The position numbers were made by a program, and so were the translations under genes. A model generated the notes under the pieces. It had not been told where the DNA came from and searched no databases. It saw only the letters and a list, made by a program, of their open reading frames with translations. Of a stretch of 64,000 nt of DNA, positions 1 through 9,200 are shown one piece after another; position 1 is the first letter of the stretch, and every line of letters starts with the position of its first letter. The DNA is from Providencia rettgeri (GTDB lineage Bacteria > Pseudomonadota > Gammaproteobacteria > Enterobacterales > Enterobacteriaceae): assembly GCF_013702265.1 (NCBI RefSeq), contig NZ_CP059348.1:3410001-3474000 (forward strand), given 5' to 3'.

Positions 1-839
1 ATTTGTTTGCCAAGGCTATCCATTAAGAATGATGATTTACGATAAATGCTGCTGCCGCTGATAGCACCGACTAAATGACCAAATAACCCCGTCGCCACTT
101 CTGAGGCAAAAATCACTGGGGCTTTCATGGTTGGCAATTTACGCGGCGATAAGCGAGATAATGTACGACGAGCACACTCTTGCCCTACCCACTCAGGGGA
201 TTTCAATGCCTGCATGCTGCGTGCGATGGTATACGCATAATCGCGCTCCATTTCGCCATTTTGCTCGGCGATTACGCAGCTCGACATCGAATAACGGCTA
301 GAACTGTAACTCTTTAATAAGCCAAGAGAGTTACCAAAGACACGGATACCATAGTGCCCATTGAAGCTACCGCCTTCCGTATTCACAATGCGTGAATCTG
401 CATTTAATGCGGTCATTTCCGCAATCGAGGCCAGCTTAATGGCTTCCTCGGGGGAAAGCTCTGTAGCTTGGAACAAGTTTAAATCCGGTGCATCGAATGC
501 CAGTAATGATTTTTCAGCAGGACCTGCGCATGGGTCTTCAGAGGTATAATTCGCAATATCAATCGCGGCTTGAACTGTACGCTCAATGGCTTCTTCGCTT
601 AAATCCGTTGAAGATGCACTACCTTTGCGTTGTTTATGGTAAACCGTGATCCCGAGCGCCCCATCACTGTTAAATTCCACATTCTCCACGTCACCTTGGC
701 GAGTGCTCACGCTAATGCCAGTGCTTTTATTGACTGCAACTTCAGCGCCATCACAACGGCTTTTGGCGAATTCCAATGCGTGGGCGACGGCTTGTTCTAA
801 TTGTTTACGTTGTTCGGCAACTTGTTCAGTAACACTCAT
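1..839 (-). CDS. pmbA: PmbA/TldE metalloprotease subunit (partial, C-terminus off window)
   Basis: Read directly on the minus strand from an ATG at 839 to the window edge, about 279 residues of a protein usually near 446. The translation follows E. coli PmbA closely ([50 protein letters not shown]). PmbA (TldE) forms a heterodimeric zinc protease with TldD that matures microcin B17 and degrades the antitoxin CcdA. PmbA itself lacks the HExxxH motif, and its partner tldD is at 3899-5344. The C-terminal part lies outside the window. The gene is divergent from darP. Identity is secure; the missing end cannot be judged. Confidence 0.95.
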   Translation of the reverse strand, partial: MSVTEQVAEQRKQLEQAVAHALEFAKSRCDGAEVAVNKSTGISVSTRQGDVENVEFNSDGALGITVYHKQRKGSASSTDLSEEAIERTVQAAIDIANYTSEDPCAGPAEKSLLAFDAPDLNLFQATELSPEEAIKLASIAEMTALNADSRIVNTEGGSFNGHYGIRVFGNSLGLLKSYSSSRYSMSSCVIAEQNGEMERDYAYTIARSMQALKSPEWVGQECARRTLSRLSPRKLPTMKAPVIFASEVATGLFGHLVGAISGSSIYRKSSFLMDSLGKQ

Positions 840-1022
840 GCATTTTGTCCAATAAAGAGGGGAAAAGTGATTTTCTACCTAGACTCGTCATTGTCAGGTA
901 GTCATAAGGGGGTTTTCCCAGTTACAATAGAGTTAATCTATAAATGTTAACACTCACAACGCCGTAAATCATGCTAATTACTCGTAATTACACGGCGGCG
1001 TTTAGTAAAAAGGAAAATCCCT

Positions 1023-1568
1023 ATGGCCAAACAGCCTGAAGATTGGCTGGATGATATCCCAGCGCCCCAAGATGATGAGGACGATGAGATTATTTGGGTC
1101 AGCAAAAGCGAAATTAAACGCGATGCCGAGATCCTCAAAAAACTGGGGGCTGAACTTGTTGATTTAAGTAAAAGCGAGCTTGAGCGCATCCCATTAGACA
1201 CTCAATTACTTGAGGCTATCGAATTAGCGCAAAAAATTAAGCGTGAAGGCCGTCGTCGTCAATTGCAGCTTATTGGTAAACTGCTACGTTCCCGTGAGGT
1301 TGAACCAATCACTGACGCCCTCGATAAGCTGAAAAACCGCCATAACCAGCAAGTTGTCATTATGCACAAGCTGGAAGATTTACGTAACCGTTTATTGGCT
1401 GATGGCGATGAAGTCATTGAAGAAGTCGTTGCGCTGTTCCCACAAACTGATCGCCAGCAACTGCGTGCATTAGTCCGTAATGCGAAGAAAGAGCGTGATG
1501 GAAATAAGCCACCAAAAGCATTCCGCCAGATTTTCCAATATCTGAAAGAGCTTTCTGATAGCAACTAA
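1023..1568 (+). CDS. darP: DarP (YjgA), 50S ribosomal subunit maturation factor
   Basis: 181 residues, the usual length of YjgA/DarP, with an acidic N-terminus ([21 protein letters not shown]) and a charged helical body. In E. coli DarP associates with late 50S precursors and helps the peptidyl-transferase centre mature. Divergence from pmbA is the same arrangement as in E. coli. A purine-rich AAAAAGGAAA stretch just upstream of ATG 1023 supplies the ribosome binding site. A hairpin follows at 1577-1604. It is monocistronic as far as can be seen. Confidence 0.93.
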   Translation: MAKQPEDWLDDIPAPQDDEDDEIIWVSKSEIKRDAEILKKLGAELVDLSKSELERIPLDTQLLEAIELAQKIKREGRRRQLQLIGKLLRSREVEPITDALDKLKNRHNQQVVIMHKLEDLRNRLLADGDEVIEEVVALFPQTDRQQLRALVRNAKKERDGNKPPKAFRQIFQYLKELSDSN

Positions 1569-1576
1569 TCATCGAT

Positions 1577-1604
1577 TCCCCTATACCCACAGTGGTTTAG
1601 GGGA
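1577..1604 (+). terminator. Hairpin after darP
   Basis: TCCCCTA (1577-1583) pairs with TAGGGGA (1598-1604), with extra pairing possible inside. The downstream tract GTATTCTTAAA is only weakly T-rich, so it may be an inefficient terminator. Confidence 0.5.
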
Positions 1605-1724
1605 GTATTCTTAAAAACCCACCGCATTGTTGCTTGCGATACCAAATCGCACTATCATCTTCAACGTCATATTTTGACCCGTATTATCGCGGCTGCTGAA
1701 CCACGATAAATTAATGAGGCAAAT

Positions 1725-1958
1725 ATGGATAACACCCGAAATAGAGCTTGGCGTCGAGCCAAAGATCGTATTAATAAATCACGCGACAATTTAAATTCAC
1801 AAGAAATCCAATGTTTTACTCCAGAAAAAAACTGGAAGCATTTGTACCTTCGAAGTGAAAAATTGGCTCGTGCCGCACAACTAGGCATTGATTATCCTCA
1901 AGTGAGTAACGCACTACTTGCGCGACGTAGCCTTGAAGATATGCAAAATGACAAATGA
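1725..1958 (+). CDS. Small unknown protein (77 aa) translationally coupled to a phosphatase-like gene
   Basis: A 77-residue basic, soluble protein with no signal peptide or membrane segment (MDNTRNRAWRRAKDRINKSR...). A GAGG ribosome binding site lies just before the ATG. Its stop overlaps the next start as ATGA (1955-1958), so the two genes are almost certainly co-translated. I do not recognise a family. The arginine/lysine-rich first 25 residues could suggest nucleic-acid or partner binding, but that is speculation. Coupling and the ribosome binding site argue that it is a real gene. Confidence 0.6.
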   Translation: MDNTRNRAWRRAKDRINKSRDNLNSQEIQCFTPEKNWKHLYLRSEKLARAAQLGIDYPQVSNALLARRSLEDMQNDK

Positions 1959-2275
1959 ACCTTTTATTCATCTGCAGTCGAAATCAATGGCGTAGCCCTA
2001 CCGCTGAACAGATCTGGCGCAATCACCCGCGCTGGGTCACCCGTTCAGCGGGAACTAGCCGTAATGCCAAACGTCCCATCAATGTCGATCTCATTCGCTG
2101 GGCGGATGTTATTTTTGTGATGGAGCAGAAACACAAAAATCGGCTGATGGCCGACTTTTCACGTTTGCTCGAATATAAACCCATCCATGTATTGGATATT
2201 CCCGATGACTACCTATATATGGATCCTGAGCTGATTCAACTATTTGAATCCTCTGTACCGAATTATCTAAAGTAA
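1955..2275 (+). CDS. Short low-molecular-weight phosphotyrosine phosphatase-like protein
   Basis: 106 residues. Near the N-terminus it has the LMW-PTP loop C-x5-R-S as CSRNQWRS (Cys7, Arg13), followed by SPTAE as in low-molecular-weight phosphatases. SAGTSR and ADVIFVMEQKH also match LMW-PTP positions. A candidate general acid lies in DIPDDY (Asp84/Asp85). It is shorter than canonical LMW-PTPs (about 150 residues), so it belongs to a compact sub-family whose substrate is not established. It overlaps the preceding 77-residue gene by ATGA. A terminator hairpin follows at 2297-2339. Confidence 0.75.
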   Translation: MNLLFICSRNQWRSPTAEQIWRNHPRWVTRSAGTSRNAKRPINVDLIRWADVIFVMEQKHKNRLMADFSRLLEYKPIHVLDIPDDYLYMDPELIQLFESSVPNYLK

Positions 2276-2296
2276 GTAAATTCAAAATATTCACAT

Positions 2297-2339
2297 CCCC
2301 CTATGCGGTAAAACTCAAGCTAGTTCAAACATAAGGGGG
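2297..2339. terminator. Bidirectional terminator between convergent genes
   Basis: CCCCCTATG (2297-2305) pairs with CATAAGGGGG (2330-2339) with one bulged A, followed by AATATTTTAAT on the plus strand. It separates the plus-strand phosphatase gene from the minus-strand hydrolase. Confidence 0.6.
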
Positions 2340-2345
2340 AATATT

Positions 2346-2909
2346 TTAATACCAAAATCGTAAAAGATTGAGTAACGCAGGAAGTCGCGTATAGCCTTCT
2401 CTATCAAGGAAATGTCCCGCACTTTCTACCATCGTGACAGAGGTTTTTAATGCTTTTGCTAACTCAATTGAAGCATCAGGATCCACGACCCAATCATTGG
2501 AAGAGATAATCGAAGCTCGCTTATCTGTTATGCCAATCAATTTATTATAATCCAATGAAAACTGAGTATGATCAGTCAACTCAGACAACGAATCCAGCGA
2601 GCGGTCAAACCCAGAAACCAGCACATAGCCACCAATTTTAGCCCCTTCCGGCGCATTATTTTCCAGAAAACGTAATGCCGTAATACACCCTAAACTGTGC
2701 CCAACTAAAATAGTATTTTCATCAAACTGAATATTGGCATCAAGTAAACATTGCTGCCATTTTTGCGGATCAGGAGAGTTGGATTCCGGTAATGCAGGCA
2801 CATCAACCGTCGCCCCTACCGCTTCTAATTCATCTTTTAACCAGTTAAACCAATTATCATTCGGTGATGCGGTATAACCATGAACAATGACAACTTTTTT
2901 ACCGTCCAC
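2346..2909 (-). CDS. RBBP9/YdeN-type alpha/beta serine hydrolase
   Basis: 187 residues, typical of the small RBBP9/YdeN hydrolase family. It starts with the beta strand and oxyanion region KKVVIVHGYTASP. The nucleophile elbow is GHSLG (Ser72), the likely acid is Asp139 in SSNDW, and the catalytic His166 is in AGHFLDREG. No signal peptide, so cytoplasmic. Natural substrates of the family are poorly defined. It sits between convergent small genes and is probably transcribed alone. Confidence 0.85.
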   Translation of the reverse strand: MDGKKVVIVHGYTASPNDNWFNWLKDELEAVGATVDVPALPESNSPDPQKWQQCLLDANIQFDENTILVGHSLGCITALRFLENNAPEGAKIGGYVLVSGFDRSLDSLSELTDHTQFSLDYNKLIGITDKRASIISSNDWVVDPDASIELAKALKTSVTMVESAGHFLDREGYTRLPALLNLLRFWY

Positions 2910-2971
2910 TTAATCGCCCTCAATATTAATTGCCATAAAAATATGGCTAAACGCAGAATCATTGCGCAAAT

Positions 2972-3280
2972 TTAGCATGGGGTTTGAGAAGCTTCATTCT
3001 CATTATTCGTGATATCTATAAGAAAAATAAATGCTTCATCCAGCTCTTCTTCTGCTTCATTCATCAATTCAATCACCGATGAAAATTGCGTACGCTGGGC
3101 AGCCTTTAAATGGCTAAAAATCAGCGTCACGGGTAACTCTATTTCCCCAGTAATCACATCCCATAACCCATCGAGATTATGTCCAAACCATTTAGGAAGC
3201 GAGAATTTTTGCTGAAATTGCTGATAAAATGCCTCAAGGCTATCTATTTCACGAAAATCAAAAACGACGGTCTTGCTCAT
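2972..3280 (-). CDS. Barstar-family ribonuclease inhibitor
   Basis: About 102 residues from the ATG at 3280, which has a GGGGG ribosome binding site 6 nt upstream; a TTG four codons earlier also reads open. The core WFGHNLDGLWDVITGEIELPV matches the barstar loop and helix that plug the barnase active site. It is cytoplasmic and is expected to neutralise any unexported molecules of the RNase encoded immediately upstream, whose stop lies only 12 nt before this start. E. coli yhcO is a comparable barstar-like gene near tldD. The pairing with a true barnase homologue makes the immunity role strong. Confidence 0.9.
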   Translation of the reverse strand: MSKTVVFDFREIDSLEAFYQQFQQKFSLPKWFGHNLDGLWDVITGEIELPVTLIFSHLKAAQRTQFSSVIELMNEAEEELDEAFIFLIDITNNENEASQTPC

Positions 3281-3292
3281 CGCTGCCCCCAA

Positions 3293-3805
3293 TTATTTAA
3301 CTTGTTGGAACGTTTTATAATGGTCTGTACTGACGAAGATCATCCCGTCAGAGGAATAGAGTAGACGGTCTGCACCACGGTGCCCACAACGATAATTTAT
3401 ATCAGCTTCAAACCACTGACGCCCCTGTGCAATAGGCAAACCTTTTTCACGGTTAGAAAAGCGGTCGCCACCGATGGCTCTACCGGGTAAAACTTCACAT
3501 AAATTCCCTTTTTTAGCATCCCAACCCGCTTCTCTTGCCTGTTTTTTCGTCATATAAAATGCCGGAAGCTTTTGATATTTTTCCATAAAACTGACCACAT
3601 TGTTCTGAGCGGTCAGTTGGTCAATAGTTTTTGGCGTTTCATGCGGAGTTATCGCTTCGCGGGAAGGCGGTGTACTTGATATAGTTTGCGTGGTTGATGA
3701 TGTACCAGAAGATGGTTCCGGTGCGCCCTGCTCACCACCTTTAAAATACAGGCTAATCGCAATCAAAATTGCCATTAACACTAAGGAAATAATACGTTTA
3801 TTCAT
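3293..3805 (-). CDS. Exported barnase-type ribonuclease
   Basis: 170 residues: a hydrophobic signal or anchor (residues 4-20), a low-complexity Ser/Thr/Pro linker (about 25-60), then a barnase domain. The domain keeps every catalytic position I can align with barnase: Arg119 in FSNRE, Glu133 in FEADINY, Arg143 and Arg147 in HRGADRLLY, and His162 in TDHYKTF. GWDAKKGNLCEVLPGRAIGGD also follows barnase. Two cysteines (Cys103, Cys140), absent from barnase, could form a disulphide after export. No lipobox was seen. It is paired with barstar downstream. Secreted nutritional or antagonistic RNase are both possible. Confidence 0.92.
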   Translation of the reverse strand: MNKRIISLVLMAILIAISLYFKGGEQGAPEPSSGTSSTTQTISSTPPSREAITPHETPKTIDQLTAQNNVVSFMEKYQKLPAFYMTKKQAREAGWDAKKGNLCEVLPGRAIGGDRFSNREKGLPIAQGRQWFEADINYRCGHRGADRLLYSSDGMIFVSTDHYKTFQQVK

Positions 3806-3840
3806 AACGCCTCAATTATTTTTACTGTGCAGATAAATAA

Positions 3841-3870
3841 TCGCCCCAGTCACATTCGTAACTAGGGCGA
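3841..3870 (-). terminator. Terminator of the mreB-to-tldD block
   Basis: On the minus strand a TCGCCCTAGT/ACTGGGGCGA stem is followed by TTATTTAT. It ends the long minus-strand gene block just after tldD and before the RNase gene. Confidence 0.65.
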
Positions 3871-3898
3871 ATAAATAAAAGACTATCTTAACGTGTGA

Positions 3899-5344
3899 TT
3901 ACGCGGTGCCACCCACGGTCATTTTATCGAGTTTCAGTGTTGGTTGCCCCACACCCACTGGCACGCTTTGCCCTTCTTTACCACAAACGCCCACGCCTTT
4001 ATCCAGCGCAAGGTCATTACCTACCATGGAAATCTGCTGCATAGCTTCAACACCAGAACCAATTAAGGTCGCACCCTTCACTGGTGAGGTAATTTTACCA
4101 TTTTCAATTAAGTAAGCTTCAGAGGTTGAAAACACAAATTTACCCGATGTGATATCCACCTGACCACCACCGAAATTCGGTGCATACAACCCTTTTTCAA
4201 CACTGGCAATAATCTCTTCCGGTGTTGACTCACCCGCTAACATATAAGTATTTGTCATGCGAGGCATTGGTAAATGAGCGTAAGATTCACGACGCGCATT
4301 CCCAGTTGGCGCCACACCCATTAAACGCGCATTATGCTTATCTTGAATGTAATTACGTAGAATTCCATTCTCAATCAACACATTGTATTGGCCCGGAACC
4401 CCTTCATCATCAATGGCTAATGAACCGCGACGCCCCGCAATGGTTCCATCATCCACCACCGTACACAGGGAAGATGCGACTTGTTCGCCCATTTTTCCTG
4501 AGAAAACGGAGGTACCACGACGGTTAAAGTCACCTTCTAAACCATGGCCCACCGCTTCGTGGAGCAGAACTCCCGGCCAACCGGCACCTAATACTACAGG
4601 CATCATGCCTGCAGGAGCGGCAACTGCCGATAAATTCACTAACGCCATGCGTACCGCTTCACGGGCATACTGCTCCGCGACTACTTGCCCTTGATGGATT
4701 TCGAGGAAATATTCATAACCATAACGACCGCCGCCACCGCTTGCTCCGCGTTCACGTTTGCCATCATGTTCCACCAGTACACTCACCGATAAACGTACCA
4801 AAGGGCGAATATCTGCCGCTAATGTGCCATCGGTTGCAGCAACTAACACTTGTTCGTACACACCAGTTAAGCTGGCATTCACTTCAATCACGCGAGGATC
4901 TTCAGCGCGCGCCACTTGGTCAACGCGATGCAGCAATTCAATTTTCTGCTCACGCGGTAAGCTACGCAAAGGATCCGCTTCAGAATAGAGTTTTTTGTAG
5001 TCTACGTTGGTTAAAATCTGCGACTTTCCAGCGCCTTGTTCAGTGACGATACTACGGGCAGCTGTGGCACTTTGGGTGAGTGCCAGTAGTGAAATTTGGT
5101 CTGCATAGGCAAAACCTGTTTTTTCACCCGTAATCGCTCGAACCCCAACACCTTGGTCAATATTGTAGGAGCCATCTTTAATAATTCGGTCTTCTAAAAC
5201 CCATGATTCATGGTAGCTAGACTGAAAAAACAGATCCCCATAATCAACACGGCGCTCAGATAGCAGCCCTAAAATATCATACAGATTATCTTGACCAAGA
5301 CCGTTGGCAGCCAGCAAATGTTCGCTGACAGAAGCTAAACTCAT
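3899..5344 (-). CDS. tldD: TldD zinc metalloprotease subunit
   Basis: 481 residues, the family length. It carries the metal-binding motif HEAVGH (His262, Glu263, His267) followed by [12 protein letters not shown], the active site of the TldD/PmbA protease. The heterodimer cleaves unfolded peptides, matures microcin B17 and removes CcdA in E. coli. Its partner pmbA lies only 3 kb away in this genome, whereas the two are far apart in E. coli. It is the last gene of the minus-strand block after the nitrilase gene, with a 20-nt gap. Confidence 0.96.
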   Translation of the reverse strand: MSLASVSEHLLAANGLGQDNLYDILGLLSERRVDYGDLFFQSSYHESWVLEDRIIKDGSYNIDQGVGVRAITGEKTGFAYADQISLLALTQSATAARSIVTEQGAGKSQILTNVDYKKLYSEADPLRSLPREQKIELLHRVDQVARAEDPRVIEVNASLTGVYEQVLVAATDGTLAADIRPLVRLSVSVLVEHDGKRERGASGGGGRYGYEYFLEIHQGQVVAEQYAREAVRMALVNLSAVAAPAGMMPVVLGAGWPGVLLHEAVGHGLEGDFNRRGTSVFSGKMGEQVASSLCTVVDDGTIAGRRGSLAIDDEGVPGQYNVLIENGILRNYIQDKHNARLMGVAPTGNARRESYAHLPMPRMTNTYMLAGESTPEEIIASVEKGLYAPNFGGGQVDITSGKFVFSTSEAYLIENGKITSPVKGATLIGSGVEAMQQISMVGNDLALDKGVGVCGKEGQSVPVGVGQPTLKLDKMTVGGTA

Positions 5345-5364
5345 ATTCGTTACTCTTATTTAGT

Positions 5365-6204
5365 TTATTTTTTAATCAATGATGTTAATTGTGGTCTAAA
5401 GCGGTTATGTTTCACCACTCGGATCTGTTCACGCATCACTTTTAAGCTGTCTGGCTGGACATTCACAACCAACGCAGAAACAGCATCCACATTCTTTTTC
5501 ATCACTTTACCCCAGCCATCTACGGCGAGAGTGTGTCCCCATGTACGACGCGTACCATGCACCCCAACTTGCGCTGGTGCTAAAACATAGCACTGATTTT
5601 CTATCGCACGGGCTCTTAACAGTGGCTCCCAGTGAGCTTGTCCAGTATAACGAGTAAACGCCGCAGGGACGGAAATAATCTCTGCGCCTTGTTCACGTAA
5701 AGCCTGAAATAAACCAGGGAAACGTAAATCATAACAAATGGTCAAACCTAAGCGACCTACTGGTGTATCCACCACAGTGAGGTGCTCACCACGTTGATAA
5801 ATAACCGATTCGTTATACTCGCCTTGTTCATCTTCGATATTCACATCAAACATATGAATTTTATCGTAACGCGCAGTGATATTTCCTTTCGCATCAAACA
5901 GTAAGCTACTGCTGGTAATACGTTCAGGATCTTCACGGCTAATCAATGGCATTGACCCAATCAGGATCCACACATTGTAACGGATAGCCATCGCGCGGAT
6001 AGCGTCTTGTAATGGGCCACGACCTTCTGTTTCAGCCTGTTTACGATAGGTTGCAGCATCAGCAAATAGCAATGCATTTTCAGGAGTAAGAACTAACTGC
6101 ACGGTATCAGGCAACTGTTTAATTTGCTGCTCTATCTGTGCCAAGTTGTGTTTTGTATTCTTACCACTACATAACTGCAAAAGTGCAACATTACCCGTTT
6201 TCAT
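5365..6204 (-). CDS. Nitrilase-superfamily amidohydrolase (Nit1/Nit2-like)
   Basis: 279 residues with the complete carbon-nitrogen hydrolase triad: Glu42 in TPENALLF, Lys115 in YDKIHMFD and Cys157 in TICYDLRFP. Closest in feel to the Nit/YbeM group, which hydrolyses deaminated glutathione; that substrate is inference from family. Start and the upstream yhdP stop share one base (TAATG), so translation is coupled. E. coli lacks a gene at this position between yhdP and tldD. Cytoplasmic, no signal peptide. Confidence 0.88.
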   Translation of the reverse strand: MKTGNVALLQLCSGKNTKHNLAQIEQQIKQLPDTVQLVLTPENALLFADAATYRKQAETEGRGPLQDAIRAMAIRYNVWILIGSMPLISREDPERITSSSLLFDAKGNITARYDKIHMFDVNIEDEQGEYNESVIYQRGEHLTVVDTPVGRLGLTICYDLRFPGLFQALREQGAEIISVPAAFTRYTGQAHWEPLLRARAIENQCYVLAPAQVGVHGTRRTWGHTLAVDGWGKVMKKNVDAVSALVVNVQPDSLKVMREQIRVVKHNRFRPQLTSLIKK

Positions 6205-9200
6205 TACTCTTGAGTCTCCTTAAGCTGACGTAGTACTTCATCAATTTTAGGTTCATCCAGACTACCGCTTACGCGATAGCGAATAACCGAAATTTTACTC
6301 CACAACGGACCAAGGACTTTCGATGCCGCAAATACTGCCGCGCCCGCAAAAGGGTTAATCACAAATGCGGTGGCTACACCTACTGTAGCAGAAATTTCAG
6401 GGGTAATGACCGCTTCAGCATTAATTTGACGCTTAACCAGGTCAATATCGCCATTCAAGGCAATATCCGCGACTAATCCATCAATATAAAGATCCTTCGA
6501 GGTTAGAATACCTTGATTGATGACCGCATTGCCTTTAATCGAATCAAAGTCAAAGTCATTACTGAACGTATCCCGGAAATCTAACTGAAGTTTGCGCAAT
6601 AATGCATCAAAACTAACTAAACGTAGTAACTGTCCAGCACGACCCCCTCCCATATGGGCAATCGCACCTTTCCCTAATTTTGCTGACATTTTCCCATTCA
6701 GTGTGGCGACATCCGGTTCCCAAGGAACCTGCGCCCAATTCAGATCAAATTCAATCGAATATGGGGAGTCGATGATCGGCACCAAGACACCAAAATATGC
6801 AGCGGTTTCATCGAACGCCTCGCCGGTAAGCGAGCCTGCAATCTCCGTCTTATTACCATCATTACTGCGCCATAGAGCATCCAGCTTTAACTCACTAGCA
6901 CTATTTTTCAGTGAACCTGCGGTTAATTTTAAGGTGTGCTGTCCCACCGGCGTGACTTTCGCCGTGATTTCGCCAAGTTTTTGCCCACTCACCCAACATT
7001 CGGCGCAATGGATATTCACTTTAGGCCACTGGCTAAAGTTGAATACTTCCGATGACGTGGTCTTTTCACTTGAAACTAGCGAGCCTTCAGGATTGTAATA
7101 CAGATACTCAATATTCAACGCCCATGGCTGCTGCTTCCAAATCTGTAGCTGTCCTTTTAGGTTTGCGCTTTCTACGTTGATTTGTTGTTCATCACGGTAT
7201 AAATCGTAAGAGAAGCTCAAATCTTTCCAACGCTGTCCCGCCAAATAAACGGATGGCGCTTTAACTTCAAGGGTATCTGGGTAGCCAATTTGCCCCACAT
7301 GCTCACTGGCTGAAGACGATAAAAAGCCACTCGCTAATTTCTCCCAATTGACATCTTCTACGGCAGGTAAATCCACCAAGATGGTCGAGCCGTTTGGTAA
7401 CGCAGGAACCTGATTATTCCATGGGGCAATGTGCGCTTTCTGTAGTTTCAATGGCGAGCTGGTGAGCGACCACTGAGAGTTAAAACCAAGGCGTTGACCA
7501 ATATCACCACCTACCGTTAATTGCTCCGTCGTGCCTTTCGCTTGAACATTCATCTTGCCAAGCTGTCGCAGTAGTTCAGTATTCAGCGCAGGTAACTGGC
7601 TTTTTAGCTTATTTAATCCAGCCGTAATCTCAATCTGTAAGCCTGTCGCTTGCTTGGATGATTCTGGTAACGTGATATGAATTTGGCTTTTCCAATCACT
7701 CACACCAGAGACTTTCCCTTTGATATCACTTGGCAGCATAGGAACTTTATTCAGCTCCCAATTTCCACCAAGGTTAATATCCACCAAATAATCTTTCGGC
7801 CGTGTAGACGTCGTGAAATCCAAAGAAACTGGCTGTTCTAACCATTGCCCCGTGATGTTATCACTGACTAAATCCCCATTGGTAAACTTGAAGCTTCCTG
7901 TCAATCCGTGCAATGTACTATCGATTGGGCGTACAAACACATCATTTTTATTAAGATTAACTTGCCCTTTCGCGACAACGTCTTTTCCAGCCGATAATGG
8001 AATAGCGAGATTAAGCTTACCGGTTACGGTACCATCGATTTGTAGCTCATCCAGCGTGTCGCCAAGGGAATGTTTGAGTGGTGTATGGGTGAAATATTGT
8101 TGGATCTGTTTGCCCGTTCCACTCACTCCCGCATCGATATATAACATTTCATCGAAGTAATCATGGATCACCGCATCGAGATTTTCTGCCGTTGCATCCC
8201 CTAATTTCACCGAGTCCGTATGCATCGCTAAACTTGCACGGCTAAAGTCTAAATCGAGGTTTAAATCCAATAATGCAGGCCATTGGTCATCGTATTCGAA
8301 TGTACCATCACGCAGCGGCACATACACTTGGAACTGCCCGTCATTTTTATAGTAAGGATAATGTGCGGGGTCGCCTTTATACACCAACGTCGCATTGTCT
8401 ACATGTCCGGCAATAATCGCTTTGGTCAGATAATCCGCGAGCTCCTGCCCCATGAGTTTTTGCGGGAAATAGCGCCAAGCTTCTCCTGCATCATCGGTGC
8501 TGATCCCCGCTAAAATAGCCAAATCGGCAATATCATGCTGTTTCGCTTTTGCGTAGCTAAAATCACCATTGGCTTTGACGGCCTTAGCTTGCAAATTCAC
8601 ACCTGAACTCCACAATTTGAATTCGCTGCTGTTATTGATCCAATTTAATTTGCCGCTGGCGTTACTAATCTCAAAAGGTGCTTTAAATTCATCGCGATAA
8701 TCCACGATACTATCTTTAAGCGAAAATGAGAGAACGCCTTGTTGAGCTCCGCCAATAAGTACCCCGGAGAAATGGTTTACAGAAGGAAGCTCTTTCCATT
8801 TTTTCCAGCTAACATCCTGCCAATCCATGCTGATTTGCGTATGATCTTCAGTGTCTTGCGTTAGATCGAGGGCAAACTCCGAGACTAATCCCGTCGGCTG
8901 ACGATGCTGCCAATCTTGCACTAATTCTGGCGTAATAAACGAGAATGTCGGCAACACTTCACTTAAACGTTCTAGCTCAATATTTTTAGCACGAATGCGC
9001 CAGTGATCTTTATTTTGATATTTTGCCGATGAAGGCAAATACAGAACGGAGACACTCCCTTGCGGCCAGATGTATTCATTGGTTTTCAGAGTATCTAGCT
9101 CAGGAATATTAAACAGCCAACCGTTGCCTTGGCGCTTCATTCGCACCAGTAAATCATTCACTTGAAGATTTTGCGTGAGAGGCTCTTCCCCCCAGTTCGC

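Noticed and set aside
6592-7098. 168-codon plus-strand frame opposite yhdP
   Set aside because: Antisense shadow of a well-conserved gene, no ribosome binding site and a composition typical of an antisense frame.
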